This document shows positions 1 to 8,047 of a stretch of 64,000 bases of DNA, piece by piece (the first letter of the stretch is position 1; each line of letters starts with the position of its first letter). Made by a program: the position numbers and the translations under genes. This DNA comes from DATJGR01 sp963812255 (GTDB lineage: Bacteria; Pseudomonadota; Gammaproteobacteria; Pseudomonadales; Azotimanducaceae): positions 155,211-219,210 of the forward strand of contig CAWEUM010000001.1 of NCBI GenBank assembly GCA_963812255.1, written 5' to 3'. The notes under the pieces were generated by a model, which was given only the letters and a program-made list of their open reading frames with translations, made no database searches and was not told where the DNA came from.

Positions 1-644
1 CGGAACCGCCGACGGTGCGACCGAAACAAGCCTTGCGCGCCCGGCTTGCGCAGGTACCGTCGCTGCTGCGTAGCGACAGCGCTTTTACGACGTACTTTGT
101 GGCGCGGGCGATCGCAACGATGGGACGGATGGCGATGCCGTTCTACATCCTGCACGAGGGTCAGGCAGCGACGCTGTCGGGTGCGACGCTCGGAATTCTC
201 ACGTTTGCGTTCACGTTGTCCGGTACGTTCTCGAATCTGCTCTGGGGACCCCTCGGCGATCGTCGCGGATTTCGTTTTTCGTTCCTGACGGCGATTTCGC
301 TCTGGGTTGCATCGACGGTTTTGCTGATGCTCGTTTCAGGCAATCTGCCTGTTACGGTACTCGTGTTCGTCGGCATTGGGGCCGCTGTGCAGGGATTTCA
401 GAACGCATCGCAGAACATGACGCTCGAATTCGGTTCCCGCGACGACCTGCCGGTACGCATCGCGATCGCCAACACCGCTTCGGAGACGGCGGGCACCATT
501 GGACCCTTGTTGGGTGGTTTGCTGGCGGCGGTGGCGGGGTATCAATCTGTGTTTATGACATCGATCATTTTCCTGATTCTCGGCGGCGCTGCGGTTGCGC
601 GCTACGTTCCAGAACCGCGCCATGCCCAAGGAGACATATCGTGA
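1..644 (+). CDS. MFS transporter, C-terminal part (5' truncated by window edge)
   Basis: The reading frame is open to the left edge, so this is the C-terminal half of a major facilitator superfamily permease. About six hydrophobic segments are visible, with the cytoplasmic-loop signature GPLGDRRGFR between two of them. The GTG at 15 is only an internal codon of the longer frame. The substrate cannot be told from this half. The stop overlaps the GTG start of the downstream SDR gene (GTGA), which implies co-transcription and perhaps a shared pathway. The family call is secure; the function is unknown. Confidence 0.8.
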   Translation, partial: EPPTVRPKQALRARLAQVPSLLRSDSAFTTYFVARAIATMGRMAMPFYILHEGQAATLSGATLGILTFAFTLSGTFSNLLWGPLGDRRGFRFSFLTAISLWVASTVLLMLVSGNLPVTVLVFVGIGAAVQGFQNASQNMTLEFGSRDDLPVRIAIANTASETAGTIGPLLGGLLAAVAGYQSVFMTSIIFLILGGAAVARYVPEPRHAQGDIS

Positions 645-1489
645 GCACCACAACCAGCTCGTCAGGGCGTTCGACGGCAAGCTCGTCGGGCCGCTTGTCG
701 GGAAAGTTTGCGCTCGTTACCGGTGCGGCACGCGGCGTCGGCCTGGCGACCGCTGCAAAACTGGCCAATGAAGATGCGACTGTCTACGTCAACGACATTG
801 ACGCAGACGAACTGGAGCACACAGCGAAACTGATCGGCGGTCGCGCATTACCCGGAGATCTCACCGATCCGAGCGTGCCGGACTCACTGGTCGAGGCCGT
901 CATCGAACGAAGTGGATCGCTCGACATCGTCGTGAACAACGCCGGCTACATCTGGAACGGTGCGGTACACAATCACAGCGACGCGCAGTGGGATGCAATG
1001 ATCGACATCCACGTCGGCGTACCGTTTCGGATCCTGCGCGCGTATGGCCGCTGGTTGCGCGAGGTCCACAAATCCGGCGTCGAGATGCCGTGCCGCAAGG
1101 TCGTCAACGTGTCGTCCGTATCGGGATTGTTCGGTGCAGCGACGCAAGTTGGCTATTCCGCCGGCAAGGCGGCCCTGATCGGTTTGACGCGAACGCTTGC
1201 AAAAGAGTGGGGCCGTTACAACGTCACGGTCAACGCGGTTGCGTTCGGTCACATAGCCACCCGGCTGACTCAGCCATACGACAACCATCCGCCGCAGATC
1301 GACGTCGCGGGGCGCAGCTATCGCGTCGGTCTCACCCAGGACCAGATTGCACAACAACTGGCATTGACACCACTGCACAGAACCGGTACGCCGGAGGATG
1401 CGGCAAATGCGATCTTTCTGTTCTGTCAGCCGGAATCCGACTTCGTCACCGGCGAGATTCTCGTCGCCAGCGGCGGACTGAGAATGTAG
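641..1489 (+). CDS. SDR-family oxidoreductase (FabG-like)
   Basis: A classical short-chain dehydrogenase/reductase of 282 aa. The Rossmann glycine motif TGAARGVG is at residues 27-34, NNAG at 99-102, and the catalytic Tyr172-x3-Lys176 in GYSAGKAAL with an upstream Ser. These predict NAD(P)(H)-dependent oxidation or reduction of a hydroxyl/keto group. The Ser/Thr-rich first 18 residues are an extension ahead of the fold. The GTG start is chosen because AAGGAG lies at 628-633 and it overlaps the stop of the MFS gene. FabG-like proteins range from fatty-acid synthesis to steroid or terpene catabolism; the substrate is not predictable here. Confidence 0.88.
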   Translation: MSTTTSSSGRSTASSSGRLSGKFALVTGAARGVGLATAAKLANEDATVYVNDIDADELEHTAKLIGGRALPGDLTDPSVPDSLVEAVIERSGSLDIVVNNAGYIWNGAVHNHSDAQWDAMIDIHVGVPFRILRAYGRWLREVHKSGVEMPCRKVVNVSSVSGLFGAATQVGYSAGKAALIGLTRTLAKEWGRYNVTVNAVAFGHIATRLTQPYDNHPPQIDVAGRSYRVGLTQDQIAQQLALTPLHRTGTPEDAANAIFLFCQPESDFVTGEILVASGGLRM

Positions 1490-1536
1490 CGCGAGCGTCA
1501 GTTACAGTAAGGCGATTCGCGCACCAGGAACATGCC

Positions 1537-1953
1537 ATGAACAAGGAGCAGCAGGTCATGAAATTCGGCTACAAAAAACTCATCGAAGATGCAGAGCGTG
1601 AGATCGAGACACTGGATCCATCGGCCGCGCGAGCGCTGCTGAACGATCCGAACGTGACCTTCATCGACTTGCGCGATCCACGCGAACTGACCCGCGAAGG
1701 TAAGATCCCAGGCGCGTTCCACGCGCCACGCGGCATGCTCGAGTTCTGGGTCGACCCCGATAGTCCCTATCACAAGGATGTGTTTTCGTCCGGCAAAAAG
1801 CTGATCTTCTATTGTCAGAGTGGTTGGCGTTCGGCGCTTGCGACCCAAACGGTGCAACGCATGGGCCTGACCAACGTCTGTCACATCGGAGGCGGCTTCA
1901 GCCACTGGAAGACCGGCGGAGCGCCGGTTGATGCGGTCGCGAAGGAGGACTGA
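1537..1953 (+). CDS. Rhodanese-like domain protein
   Basis: A single-domain sulfurtransferase-type protein of 138 aa. The loop CQSGWRSA contains the presumed catalytic Cys93, in the C-x5-R arrangement of the rhodanese active site. FIDLRDPRE is the N-terminal rhodanese signature. The N-terminus (about 30 residues, charged, helical) has no signal peptide, so the protein is cytoplasmic. ATG 1537 follows AGGAA at 1526-1530; ATG 1558 follows a better AAGGAG at 1543-1548, so the true start may be 1558. It would accept sulfane sulfur as a cysteine persulfide; the donor and acceptor are unknown. Confidence 0.85.
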   Translation: MNKEQQVMKFGYKKLIEDAEREIETLDPSAARALLNDPNVTFIDLRDPRELTREGKIPGAFHAPRGMLEFWVDPDSPYHKDVFSSGKKLIFYCQSGWRSALATQTVQRMGLTNVCHIGGGFSHWKTGGAPVDAVAKED

Positions 1954-1971
1954 CTCGCGCGCTCTCGCGCC

Positions 1972-2562
1972 ATGCAGCGTGCCGTAGTCAACGTCCTCGC
2001 CTTTGGCGGTGGCTTCGCGATCATGTCGCTGGAACTGCTCGGCGGACGCGTGCTTGCACCGTACTTTGGCAGCAGCATCTATGTCTGGGGCAGCATCATC
2101 ACGGTATTCATGCTGTCGTTGGCGCTCGGCTATCTGATCGGTGGTCGGCTGTCCAACCACGACCCATCGCTGCGCCGGTTTGCGTCGCTGTTCGTGATCG
2201 GCGCGGCGTTGACCTGTCCGCTCATCCTTTATGGCGACGCGTTGATGCGCGTCGTTTTCCAATGGATCGAGGATCCGCGGTACGGGTCACTCGTCGCGGG
2301 TGCAGCGTTGTTCACGTTGCCGACAATCGTACTCGGCATGATCAGTCCATACGCCGTACGGTTGATGGTCACTGAAACCGATCACTCGGGTCACGTCGCG
2401 GGTTCGCTGTACTTCTATTCGACGCTCGGCAGCGCCCTGGGCACACTCGCGACATCGTTCTATCTGGTACTGTGGTTCGAGATCAATACCATTCTGATGC
2501 TGCTGACGGGCACCTTGCTGGTACTCGCGGCGGTCGGCTACATCACCGGGCGCCCCGCGTGA
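1972..2562 (+). CDS. Membrane protein, N-terminal half of 'fused spermidine synthase' type
   Basis: 196 aa with about six predicted membrane segments. The opening stretch (FGGGFAIMSLELLGGRVLAPYFG) is characteristic of the membrane domain of proteins annotated as fused MFS/spermidine synthase. Here that domain is a separate gene: its stop overlaps the GTG start of the soluble synthase-like gene (GTGA). Translation of the two is therefore coupled, and they probably form one membrane complex. The start ATG 1972 has no close Shine-Dalgarno; AAGGAGG lies 20 or more bases upstream at the end of the rhodanese gene. The biochemical role of the family is not well defined. Confidence 0.7.
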   Translation: MQRAVVNVLAFGGGFAIMSLELLGGRVLAPYFGSSIYVWGSIITVFMLSLALGYLIGGRLSNHDPSLRRFASLFVIGAALTCPLILYGDALMRVVFQWIEDPRYGSLVAGAALFTLPTIVLGMISPYAVRLMVTETDHSGHVAGSLYFYSTLGSALGTLATSFYLVLWFEINTILMLLTGTLLVLAAVGYITGRPA

Positions 2563-3446
2563 TACGCAAGCGGCTGTTGCTGTTGGCAGCGATCCTGGCG
2601 GCACCGCACCTCGATGCGCGCGTCATCCATTCCCAGACGTCTCTGTATCAGAACATTATCGTGATGCAGGACGGCGCGCTGCGTTGCATGCAATTCACGG
2701 TACGCCATGATCAGCGCAATCAATCATGTGTCGATCGGAACGCACCGAAGCGTCTGGTATTCCCCTACACGCGCATGATGCTCGCTGCGCTGTTGCTCGA
2801 TCCATCACCGACCAACGTACTGGTCGTCGGGCTTGGCGGTGGAACACTGCCCACGGCACTCGCTCAGTTGTATCCGCAAGCCAGCATCGACATCGTGGAA
2901 CTCGATCCGGCGGTCGTCGTCGTTGCAGGACGATACTTCGGTTTCGCGCCAACCAAGAACATGCGAGTCTTCGAACAGGATGCGCGGGTGTGGGGCAAGC
3001 GCGCTGCCTCGGCACCGAAGCGCTACGATCTGATCATGCTCGACGCGTTCAACGGCGACTACATTCCCGAGCACCTGATGACGCGGGAGTATCTTCAGGA
3101 GACCCGTGAGCTGCTAGCCGACGGCGGCGTCATCGCGTCGAATACCTTCGCAATCAGTCAGCTTTATCAAAACGAATCAGTTACTTATGAGAGCGTCTTC
3201 GGAACATTCTACAACTTCAGACTCGCCGACACCGCGAACCGCGTGATCATCGCCCGGCGCGGACCGCTGGCAGATAAGGCGAGGCTACTGCGCGCCGCCA
3301 AGCCTTTGGTACCCGCCCTGAGTCCGTACGGGGTTCCCATCGCCGACTACCCCGCGGCAATGCTGACCGCACCCGATTGGGATCGCCACGCCCGCGTGCT
3401 GACCGATCAGTACTCGCCTGCCAACCTTCTGAAGGGGCGCCCCTGA
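2559..3446 (+). CDS. Spermidine synthase-like (SAM-fold) protein, secreted or membrane-anchored
   Basis: 295 aa. A hydrophobic N-terminus (KRLLLLAAILAAPHLDA) suggests a signal peptide or anchor, so the catalytic-like domain may face the periplasm. The nucleotide-binding fold is clear: VLVVGLGGGTLP, the acidic VELDP after strand 2, and YDLIMLDAFNGDYIPEHL, resembling the polyamine aminopropyltransferase core. The GTG start at 2559 overlaps the stop of the membrane partner. Family members with this membrane association are not proven aminopropyltransferases, so the substrate is left open. The next gene is convergent, 22 bp away. Confidence 0.75.
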   Translation: MIRKRLLLLAAILAAPHLDARVIHSQTSLYQNIIVMQDGALRCMQFTVRHDQRNQSCVDRNAPKRLVFPYTRMMLAALLLDPSPTNVLVVGLGGGTLPTALAQLYPQASIDIVELDPAVVVVAGRYFGFAPTKNMRVFEQDARVWGKRAASAPKRYDLIMLDAFNGDYIPEHLMTREYLQETRELLADGGVIASNTFAISQLYQNESVTYESVFGTFYNFRLADTANRVIIARRGPLADKARLLRAAKPLVPALSPYGVPIADYPAAMLTAPDWDRHARVLTDQYSPANLLKGRP

Positions 3447-3468
3447 CGGTATTGTACGGTCGCGCGAT

Positions 3469-4992
3469 TCATCGGTTCTGCCAGTAGCGATCCTTCAGTA
3501 GCCGCTTGTACAGCTTGCCGGTGGGGTGGCGTGGCAGTTCCGCCTCGAAATCAACCGAGCGCGGACATTTGACGTGTGACAGATGGCTGCGGCAGAACGC
3601 CAGCAGTTCCTGTTCGAGTTCCGGGCCGGCCACTGCCATATCGACCGGTTGCACCACCGCCTTGACCTCTTCGCCGAAATCCTCGTTCGGTACGCCGAAG
3701 ACCGCGACGTCGTAGACCTTCGGGTGCGTGATCAGGACGTTTTCGGCTTCCTGCGGATAGATGTTCACGCCGCCGGAAATGATCATGAAATGCTTGCGGT
3801 CGGTCAGATACAGGAAGCCGTCGTCATCGAGGAATCCGACATCGCCCAACGTCGACCATCCATGCGGGTGTCGCGACTGGGCAGTCTTGTCGGGATCCTT
3901 GTAGTACTCGAACTGGCCACCGCCACCAAAGTAGATCGTGCCCGGCTCGCCCACCGGCAACTCGATGCCCTCGTCGTCACAAATGTGCAGCGTACAGTTC
4001 AACGCGCGTCCTACCGATCCCTTGTGCGCGAGCCACTCCTGGGAGTTGAGCTGAACGAAGCCATTGCCCTCGGTGCCGGCGTAGTATTCGTAGATGACCG
4101 GTCCCCACCACTGAATCATCTGTTCCTTAACCGGAATCGGACACGGCGCCGCCGCATGGATCGCGCAGCACAGACTCGATACGTCATATCGCGCGCGCAC
4201 CTCCGCCGGCAGCTTCAGCATCCGGACGAACATCGTCGGCACCCACTGGCTGTGCGTGACGTGATAGCGCTCGATGCAATGCAACGCGCGCTCCGCGTCG
4301 AAATGTTCCATCACGACGACCTGAATGCCGCTGCGCAGGCACGCCATCGAAAATCCAAGGGGCGCCGCGTGATACAGCGGCGCCGGCGAGAGGTAAATCG
4401 AATCCTGATCGGCGCCATACAGCGTTGTCATCACGGGCAACGCATCGTGTTCGCCGAACCTGGCACCCGATAGCGGCCGCTTGATACCTTTCGGAAAACC
4501 GGTTGTGCCAGACGAGTACAGCATCGATTGACCTTCGGTCTCGTCGTCGATCGGCCTGCCGGGCATCGCGGCGATGGCCATTTCCCACGAATCGTACCCA
4601 GGCACCACCGCATCGAACATCGCATCGAGCATGAAGCAGTGCGTCACGTTGGGAATGCGTCCCTGCAACGCCTCGGCAATGTCGCGTCGCTGCGCTGAGG
4701 TGATGAAGACGCGCGCTTCGCAGTTGTTGAGGATGTACTCCACTTCCTGCTGCTGAAGGCGCCAGCTGATCGCCGTGTAGTACAACCCTGCCCGCTGCGC
4801 CGCCCAGCAGATTTGCAGAAAACGCGGGTGATTCTCCAACATCAACGCGATGTGATCGCCGGGTGACAACCCGAGAGCTCGAAACAGCTGTGCGCCCTGA
4901 TTCGATGTCGTCTCGAGTTCACCAAACGTAATTTCCTGACCGGTCTCGGCCATCACATAGGCGATCTTGTTCGGCTGCACCTTCGCGATCAT
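3469..4992 (-). CDS. AMP-binding acyl-CoA synthetase (fatty-acid-CoA ligase family)
   Basis: 507 aa, typical for the ANL superfamily. P-loop-like motif YSSGTTGFPKG at 159-169, YEYYAGTEG for adenylate binding, the hinge region GDVGFLDDDGFLYLTDRKHFMIISGGVNIYP, and C-terminal PTGKLYKR with the adenylation lysine. It should activate a carboxylic acid to an acyl-AMP and then to the CoA thioester in the cytoplasm. The ATG at 4992 is preferred over the longer frame because it follows a purine-rich AGGGAAGGG and begins where family similarity begins. Chain-length or aromatic specificity is unknown. Confidence 0.9.
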   Translation of the reverse strand: MIAKVQPNKIAYVMAETGQEITFGELETTSNQGAQLFRALGLSPGDHIALMLENHPRFLQICWAAQRAGLYYTAISWRLQQQEVEYILNNCEARVFITSAQRRDIAEALQGRIPNVTHCFMLDAMFDAVVPGYDSWEMAIAAMPGRPIDDETEGQSMLYSSGTTGFPKGIKRPLSGARFGEHDALPVMTTLYGADQDSIYLSPAPLYHAAPLGFSMACLRSGIQVVVMEHFDAERALHCIERYHVTHSQWVPTMFVRMLKLPAEVRARYDVSSLCCAIHAAAPCPIPVKEQMIQWWGPVIYEYYAGTEGNGFVQLNSQEWLAHKGSVGRALNCTLHICDDEGIELPVGEPGTIYFGGGGQFEYYKDPDKTAQSRHPHGWSTLGDVGFLDDDGFLYLTDRKHFMIISGGVNIYPQEAENVLITHPKVYDVAVFGVPNEDFGEEVKAVVQPVDMAVAGPELEQELLAFCRSHLSHVKCPRSVDFEAELPRHPTGKLYKRLLKDRYWQNR

Positions 4993-5117
4993 CGACCCTT
5001 CCCTTTTTCGAAACGGAGCCCTGTGCAAGGTATGGTGTCCGCAAGCGGCACGCAATCAGGCGCGCCGCAAGCCGCCAGGAAACACGTGAGAAACATCTTT
5101 TACCTTGCGGCCAATCA

Positions 5118-5131
5118 GTTAGGGGCCTAAC
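5118..5131. promoter_or_regulatory. Possible operator: short inverted repeat in divergent intergenic region
   Basis: GTTAGG-GG-CCTAAC is a 6-bp inverted repeat with a 2-base centre. It lies between the divergent acyl-CoA synthetase and PilZ-like genes, where a repressor site could serve both. No regulator gene is adjacent and no second copy was seen in the window, so this is weak evidence. Confidence 0.2.
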
Positions 5132-5194
5132 CTGCCAAAGCGTCTAGCACCATACGCAAACCCACGTAACAAAGAGGTCTATAGCGACGTCGAC

Positions 5195-5560
5195 ATGGCC
5201 AGTACCGGACAATTCAACGTCGTCTGCAGCGGCAAACTCAACGTACAGATCCATCGAACGGGCGTGCTCGGAATGTTTCGGCGGCCAATCGCTGCCGATT
5301 GCCTGCACTTTTCGATCTCCGGCATTCAAGTCGAGACGCCGGCGCAATTCAAAGTCGGCCAGCATGTGGTCATGGATCTGATCGTCAACGATCTACGCGT
5401 CGAAGAACTTGGCGGTGTCGTCCGCAGCGCAAGCGCCGCCGATGAAAAGCACTACTACGACATCGACTTCCGCATGGATGGCACAACGCGCGCCAACACT
5501 CTCCATTGCCTGCGTCACATCGATACCCACGTCCGCCAAAACCTGAACCTGGCAAGCTGA
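5195..5560 (+). CDS. PilZ-like domain protein (degenerate)
   Basis: 121 aa, cytoplasmic. The pattern FSISGIQVETPAQFKVGQHVVMDLIV followed by GVVRSASAADEKHYYDIDF matches the beta-barrel core of PilZ domains (D-x-S-x-x-G-like strand, then G-x-V). The usual N-terminal RxxxR c-di-GMP motif is not convincing here (an RRP is present) and the Asp of DxSxxG is replaced. It may be a non-binding PilZ variant or a structural relative. It is divergent from the acyl-CoA synthetase and 31 bp ahead of the gamma-glutamyltransferase gene. Confidence 0.55.
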   Translation: MASTGQFNVVCSGKLNVQIHRTGVLGMFRRPIAADCLHFSISGIQVETPAQFKVGQHVVMDLIVNDLRVEELGGVVRSASAADEKHYYDIDFRMDGTTRANTLHCLRHIDTHVRQNLNLAS

Positions 5561-5591
5561 GTTCGCGCTTCGCCGCGTCTGAGCGTGTCCG

Positions 5592-7178
5592 GTGATCGAC
5601 ATCGACTGGCAGTTTCCATACCCCTCCCAACGGATGCCCGTGATTGCGCGCAACGTGGTCGCGACCTCGCAACCGCTGGCGGCTGTTGCGGGGCTCGACG
5701 TGCTGCGCCGCGGCGGCAATGCCGTCGATGCGGCCATCGCAGCGGCGATCACACTGACCGTCGTCGAACCCAACAACAACGGAGTCGGCAGCGACGCGTT
5801 CGCGATCGTCGGCAGTTCGGAGGGTGTCTGGGGACTGAACGCGTCCGGCCGCTCGCCCGCCGGCTGGACCCCGACGCGTTTTGCCTCTCATCGAACGATG
5901 CCGACGCTTGGCTGGGACAGCGTTACCGTACCCGGTGCAGTCAGCGCCTGGGTTGCGTTATCCGAACGCTTTGGTCGCCTGTCGTTTTCGACCCTGTTCG
6001 AGGCCGCAATCAACTACGCAGAATGCGGTTTTCACGTTGGACCGAAAACCGCCCACTACTGGAGTCTCTCGGCGCCCCACTTCGCCGATTTTCCCGAGTG
6101 GCGAGCACACTTCCTCGTCGATGGGCGTGCGCCGCGAACCGGTGAACTGTTTCGGCGTCCGGATCTTGCCGCCACACTGGCGGCGATCGCCGAGTCTCAC
6201 GGAGATGCGTTTTATCGCGGCGAACTGGCGCAGCGCATCGTAGCGGCTTCGGACGCGGCCGGCGGCACGCTGAGCCGCGAAGATCTCGTCGCCCATCGCG
6301 CCGATTGGATCACGCCAATCCGGCAGTCGTATCGCGGCATCGAGTTGCACGAAATCCCGCCCAACGGTCAGGGCCTTGCCGCGCAGATTGCACTCGCCCT
6401 GCTGGCTCGGTTCGATCTGGCGGCACTATCACTGGACGATGTTCGTAGCGTGCATCTGCAGATCGAGGCGATGAAGATCGCAATCCGCGCCGCATTCGAG
6501 CATTTCGCCGACCCACGCGCGATGCGCGTGACACCAGACGAACTGCTGGGCGCCGAGACGCTATCGAGACTCGCGAATTCGATCGACGAAACCGCTGCGC
6601 GGCTGCCACCGGTGCCGTTGCCGGTGGGTCACGACACGGTGTATCTCACCGCCGCGGACGCAGACGGTCTGATGATATCGATGATCCAATCGAACTACCG
6701 AGGCTTCGGCTCAGGGGTCGTGATTCCCGGTACCGGGATCTCGATGCAGAATCGCGGCTCGGGATTCGTGCTGGACCCAGCGCACCCGAATTGCGTAGCG
6801 CCCAACAAGCGACCGTATCACACGATCATCCCGGGCTTCGTCACCGAAGACGGCCTTCCGCGCATGAGCTTCGGCGTCATGGGTGGGCACATGCAACACC
6901 AGGGTCATGTGCAGATGATTCATCGGATCTTCGATCACCAACAGAATCCTCAAGCCGCGTCGGATGCGCCCCGCTGGCACGTCTATCCGGATTTCAGCGT
7001 AGGACTCGAGCACGGCTACTCCGAACGTGTGGCCGCGGGACTCGCGGAACGCGGCCATCGCGTGCGCTACGACGAGCGGGAATCTACCTTTGGCGGCGCA
7101 CAACTGATCTACCGGCTCGCCAACGGCTATTGCGGTGCGTCCGATCATCGCAAGGAAGGCCTTGCCGTGGGTTACTAG
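5592..7178 (+). CDS. Gamma-glutamyltransferase family protein, cytoplasmic type
   Basis: 528 aa. N-terminal NVVATSQPLAAVAGLDVLRRGGNAVDAAIA and NNNGVGSDAFAIV are typical of GGT. The processing site and nucleophile is Thr349 in GHDTVYLTAADADG. The downstream motifs SNYRGFGSGVV and NRGSGF line the gamma-glutamyl pocket. The precursor would cut itself before Thr349 into large and small subunits. No signal peptide is present, unlike periplasmic Ggt, so this belongs with the intracellular GGT-like hydrolases acting on gamma-glutamyl or N-acyl substrates. GTG 5592 is the start used; ATG 5634 is possible but cuts into the conserved N-terminus. Confidence 0.9.
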   Translation: MIDIDWQFPYPSQRMPVIARNVVATSQPLAAVAGLDVLRRGGNAVDAAIAAAITLTVVEPNNNGVGSDAFAIVGSSEGVWGLNASGRSPAGWTPTRFASHRTMPTLGWDSVTVPGAVSAWVALSERFGRLSFSTLFEAAINYAECGFHVGPKTAHYWSLSAPHFADFPEWRAHFLVDGRAPRTGELFRRPDLAATLAAIAESHGDAFYRGELAQRIVAASDAAGGTLSREDLVAHRADWITPIRQSYRGIELHEIPPNGQGLAAQIALALLARFDLAALSLDDVRSVHLQIEAMKIAIRAAFEHFADPRAMRVTPDELLGAETLSRLANSIDETAARLPPVPLPVGHDTVYLTAADADGLMISMIQSNYRGFGSGVVIPGTGISMQNRGSGFVLDPAHPNCVAPNKRPYHTIIPGFVTEDGLPRMSFGVMGGHMQHQGHVQMIHRIFDHQQNPQAASDAPRWHVYPDFSVGLEHGYSERVAAGLAERGHRVRYDERESTFGGAQLIYRLANGYCGASDHRKEGLAVGY

Positions 7179-7490
7179 CGCAGTGCGGGAAAATTCTGGT
7201 GCATTCAGAATTCGCACGCTGGAGTTGACGGTTGAGGCGGAGCAGCGCCAAGCCGAACGTTGCCCATAGACCCGTTTGGCGAAGGGGTGGACTCGCGACA
7301 GAGGTGGGGTGGGCGGTTGTTCGCGCCGGGCCATGTTGCGCCAGGGAAAGCGCAACGCGAGCCCCCAGGGATGGATTCATGGCGTGTCCGGCGCGAACAA
7401 CCGCCCATTCCATCGGCGTTCAACTCCACGCTGTTCTTCAGCATCGCCGATTCAGTTCCAAACAGAATGGCGCACGAAACGAGTCCGCCG
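7179..7490. other. Non-coding stretch carrying a palindromic repeat
   Basis: 312 bases without a convincing gene. Several open frames exist on both strands (for example 7232-7519 and 7260-7742), but they are Arg/Cys/Trp-rich and are explained by the palindrome at 7310-7407. An outer 9-bp complementary pair (7220-7228 with 7420-7428) flanks the main one. No promoter was recognised. Confidence 0.6.
7310..7407. repeat. Long palindromic intergenic repeat (20-bp perfect arms)
   Basis: Arm 7310-7329 is exactly complementary to arm 7388-7407, separated by a 58-base centre. The centre contains a smaller hairpin (GTTGCGC 7335-7341 with GCGCAAC 7350-7356). The central sequence around 7363-7388 resembles, from memory, an intergenic element that recurs in several proteobacterial genomes and yields spurious translations such as PQGWIHGVSGANNR; that link is recall, not a search. 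It could be a REP/MITE-like element or a structured RNA. Only one copy is in this window. Confidence 0.65.
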
Positions 7491-7868
7491 CTAGAAGTTG
7501 CCGCGCACGATGCCGGTGAATGCCGATGCCTCGCCACCGGAACTGTCGCGCACACATATCCGCAGTTTTATTTCATCAGTGCCGATGTCCTCGTCCAGCA
7601 GCGATTGCCCGACGAGCAGGCTGCGGCGCATCTTGATTGGATCGGTGCCGCCGCACTCGACGAGATGCCGATCCACGCCGCTTGCCAACACGTCGTCGCG
7701 CAGCAGGTCATTGCCCAGAATGTCGATGCTGACATCGAATGACAGCGCCTGCTCGGCTTCACCGTCGGTGCAGATCAATGTATAACCGTAACTCACACCG
7801 ACAATCTTCAGCGTTTGCTGAGCCTCTGTTTGCGTCAACGTCAAGATCAATCCGCTCAGCGTTGCCAC
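7491..7868 (-). CDS. Hypothetical protein
   Basis: 125 aa from a GTG start; not recognised. The sequence is acidic and beta-rich, with alternating hydrophobic residues near IKLRICVRDSSGGEASAF, and looks like a genuine globular protein rather than a shadow. No signal peptide or membrane segment. A weak AAGG precedes the GTG. It is divergent from alaA, sharing a 179-bp intergenic region. Antisense frames on the plus strand are Arg/Ser-rich and rejected. Confidence 0.55.
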   Translation of the reverse strand: MATLSGLILTLTQTEAQQTLKIVGVSYGYTLICTDGEAEQALSFDVSIDILGNDLLRDDVLASGVDRHLVECGGTDPIKMRRSLLVGQSLLDEDIGTDEIKLRICVRDSSGGEASAFTGIVRGNF

Positions 7869-8017
7869 GCTATCGCCTTGTCTTCCACGAGATCTGCATC
7901 ATCGCAGAGCGAGCGGGTAGCTCAAAGCCCCCACGTTGTACCGCAAATTCTTTCGGCCTTTCGTCTGCCGTTTAGCTCATCCCGGCGTCTGCAGCGGTCA
8001 ACCCGCCTAAAACTGGC

Positions 8018-8023
8018 TACAAT
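8018..8023 (+). promoter_or_regulatory. Possible -10 box for the aminotransferase gene
   Basis: TACAAT lies 24 bp before the ATG of the aminotransferase in the divergent intergenic region. No good -35 hexamer is visible 16-18 bp upstream, so the assignment is tentative. Confidence 0.3.
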
Positions 8024-8047
8024 TCGCTGTCACCTCGAGATCACACC

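Noticed and set aside
5118..5131. Palindrome GTTAGGGGCCTAAC as a firm operator
   Set aside because: Single copy, short, no regulator gene nearby; listed only as a weak candidate.
7232..7742. Overlapping plus-strand open frames in the palindromic region
   Set aside because: Arg/Ala/Trp/Cys-rich translations caused by the palindrome and by the antisense of the hypothetical gene at 7491-7868; no ribosome site and no protein-like pattern.
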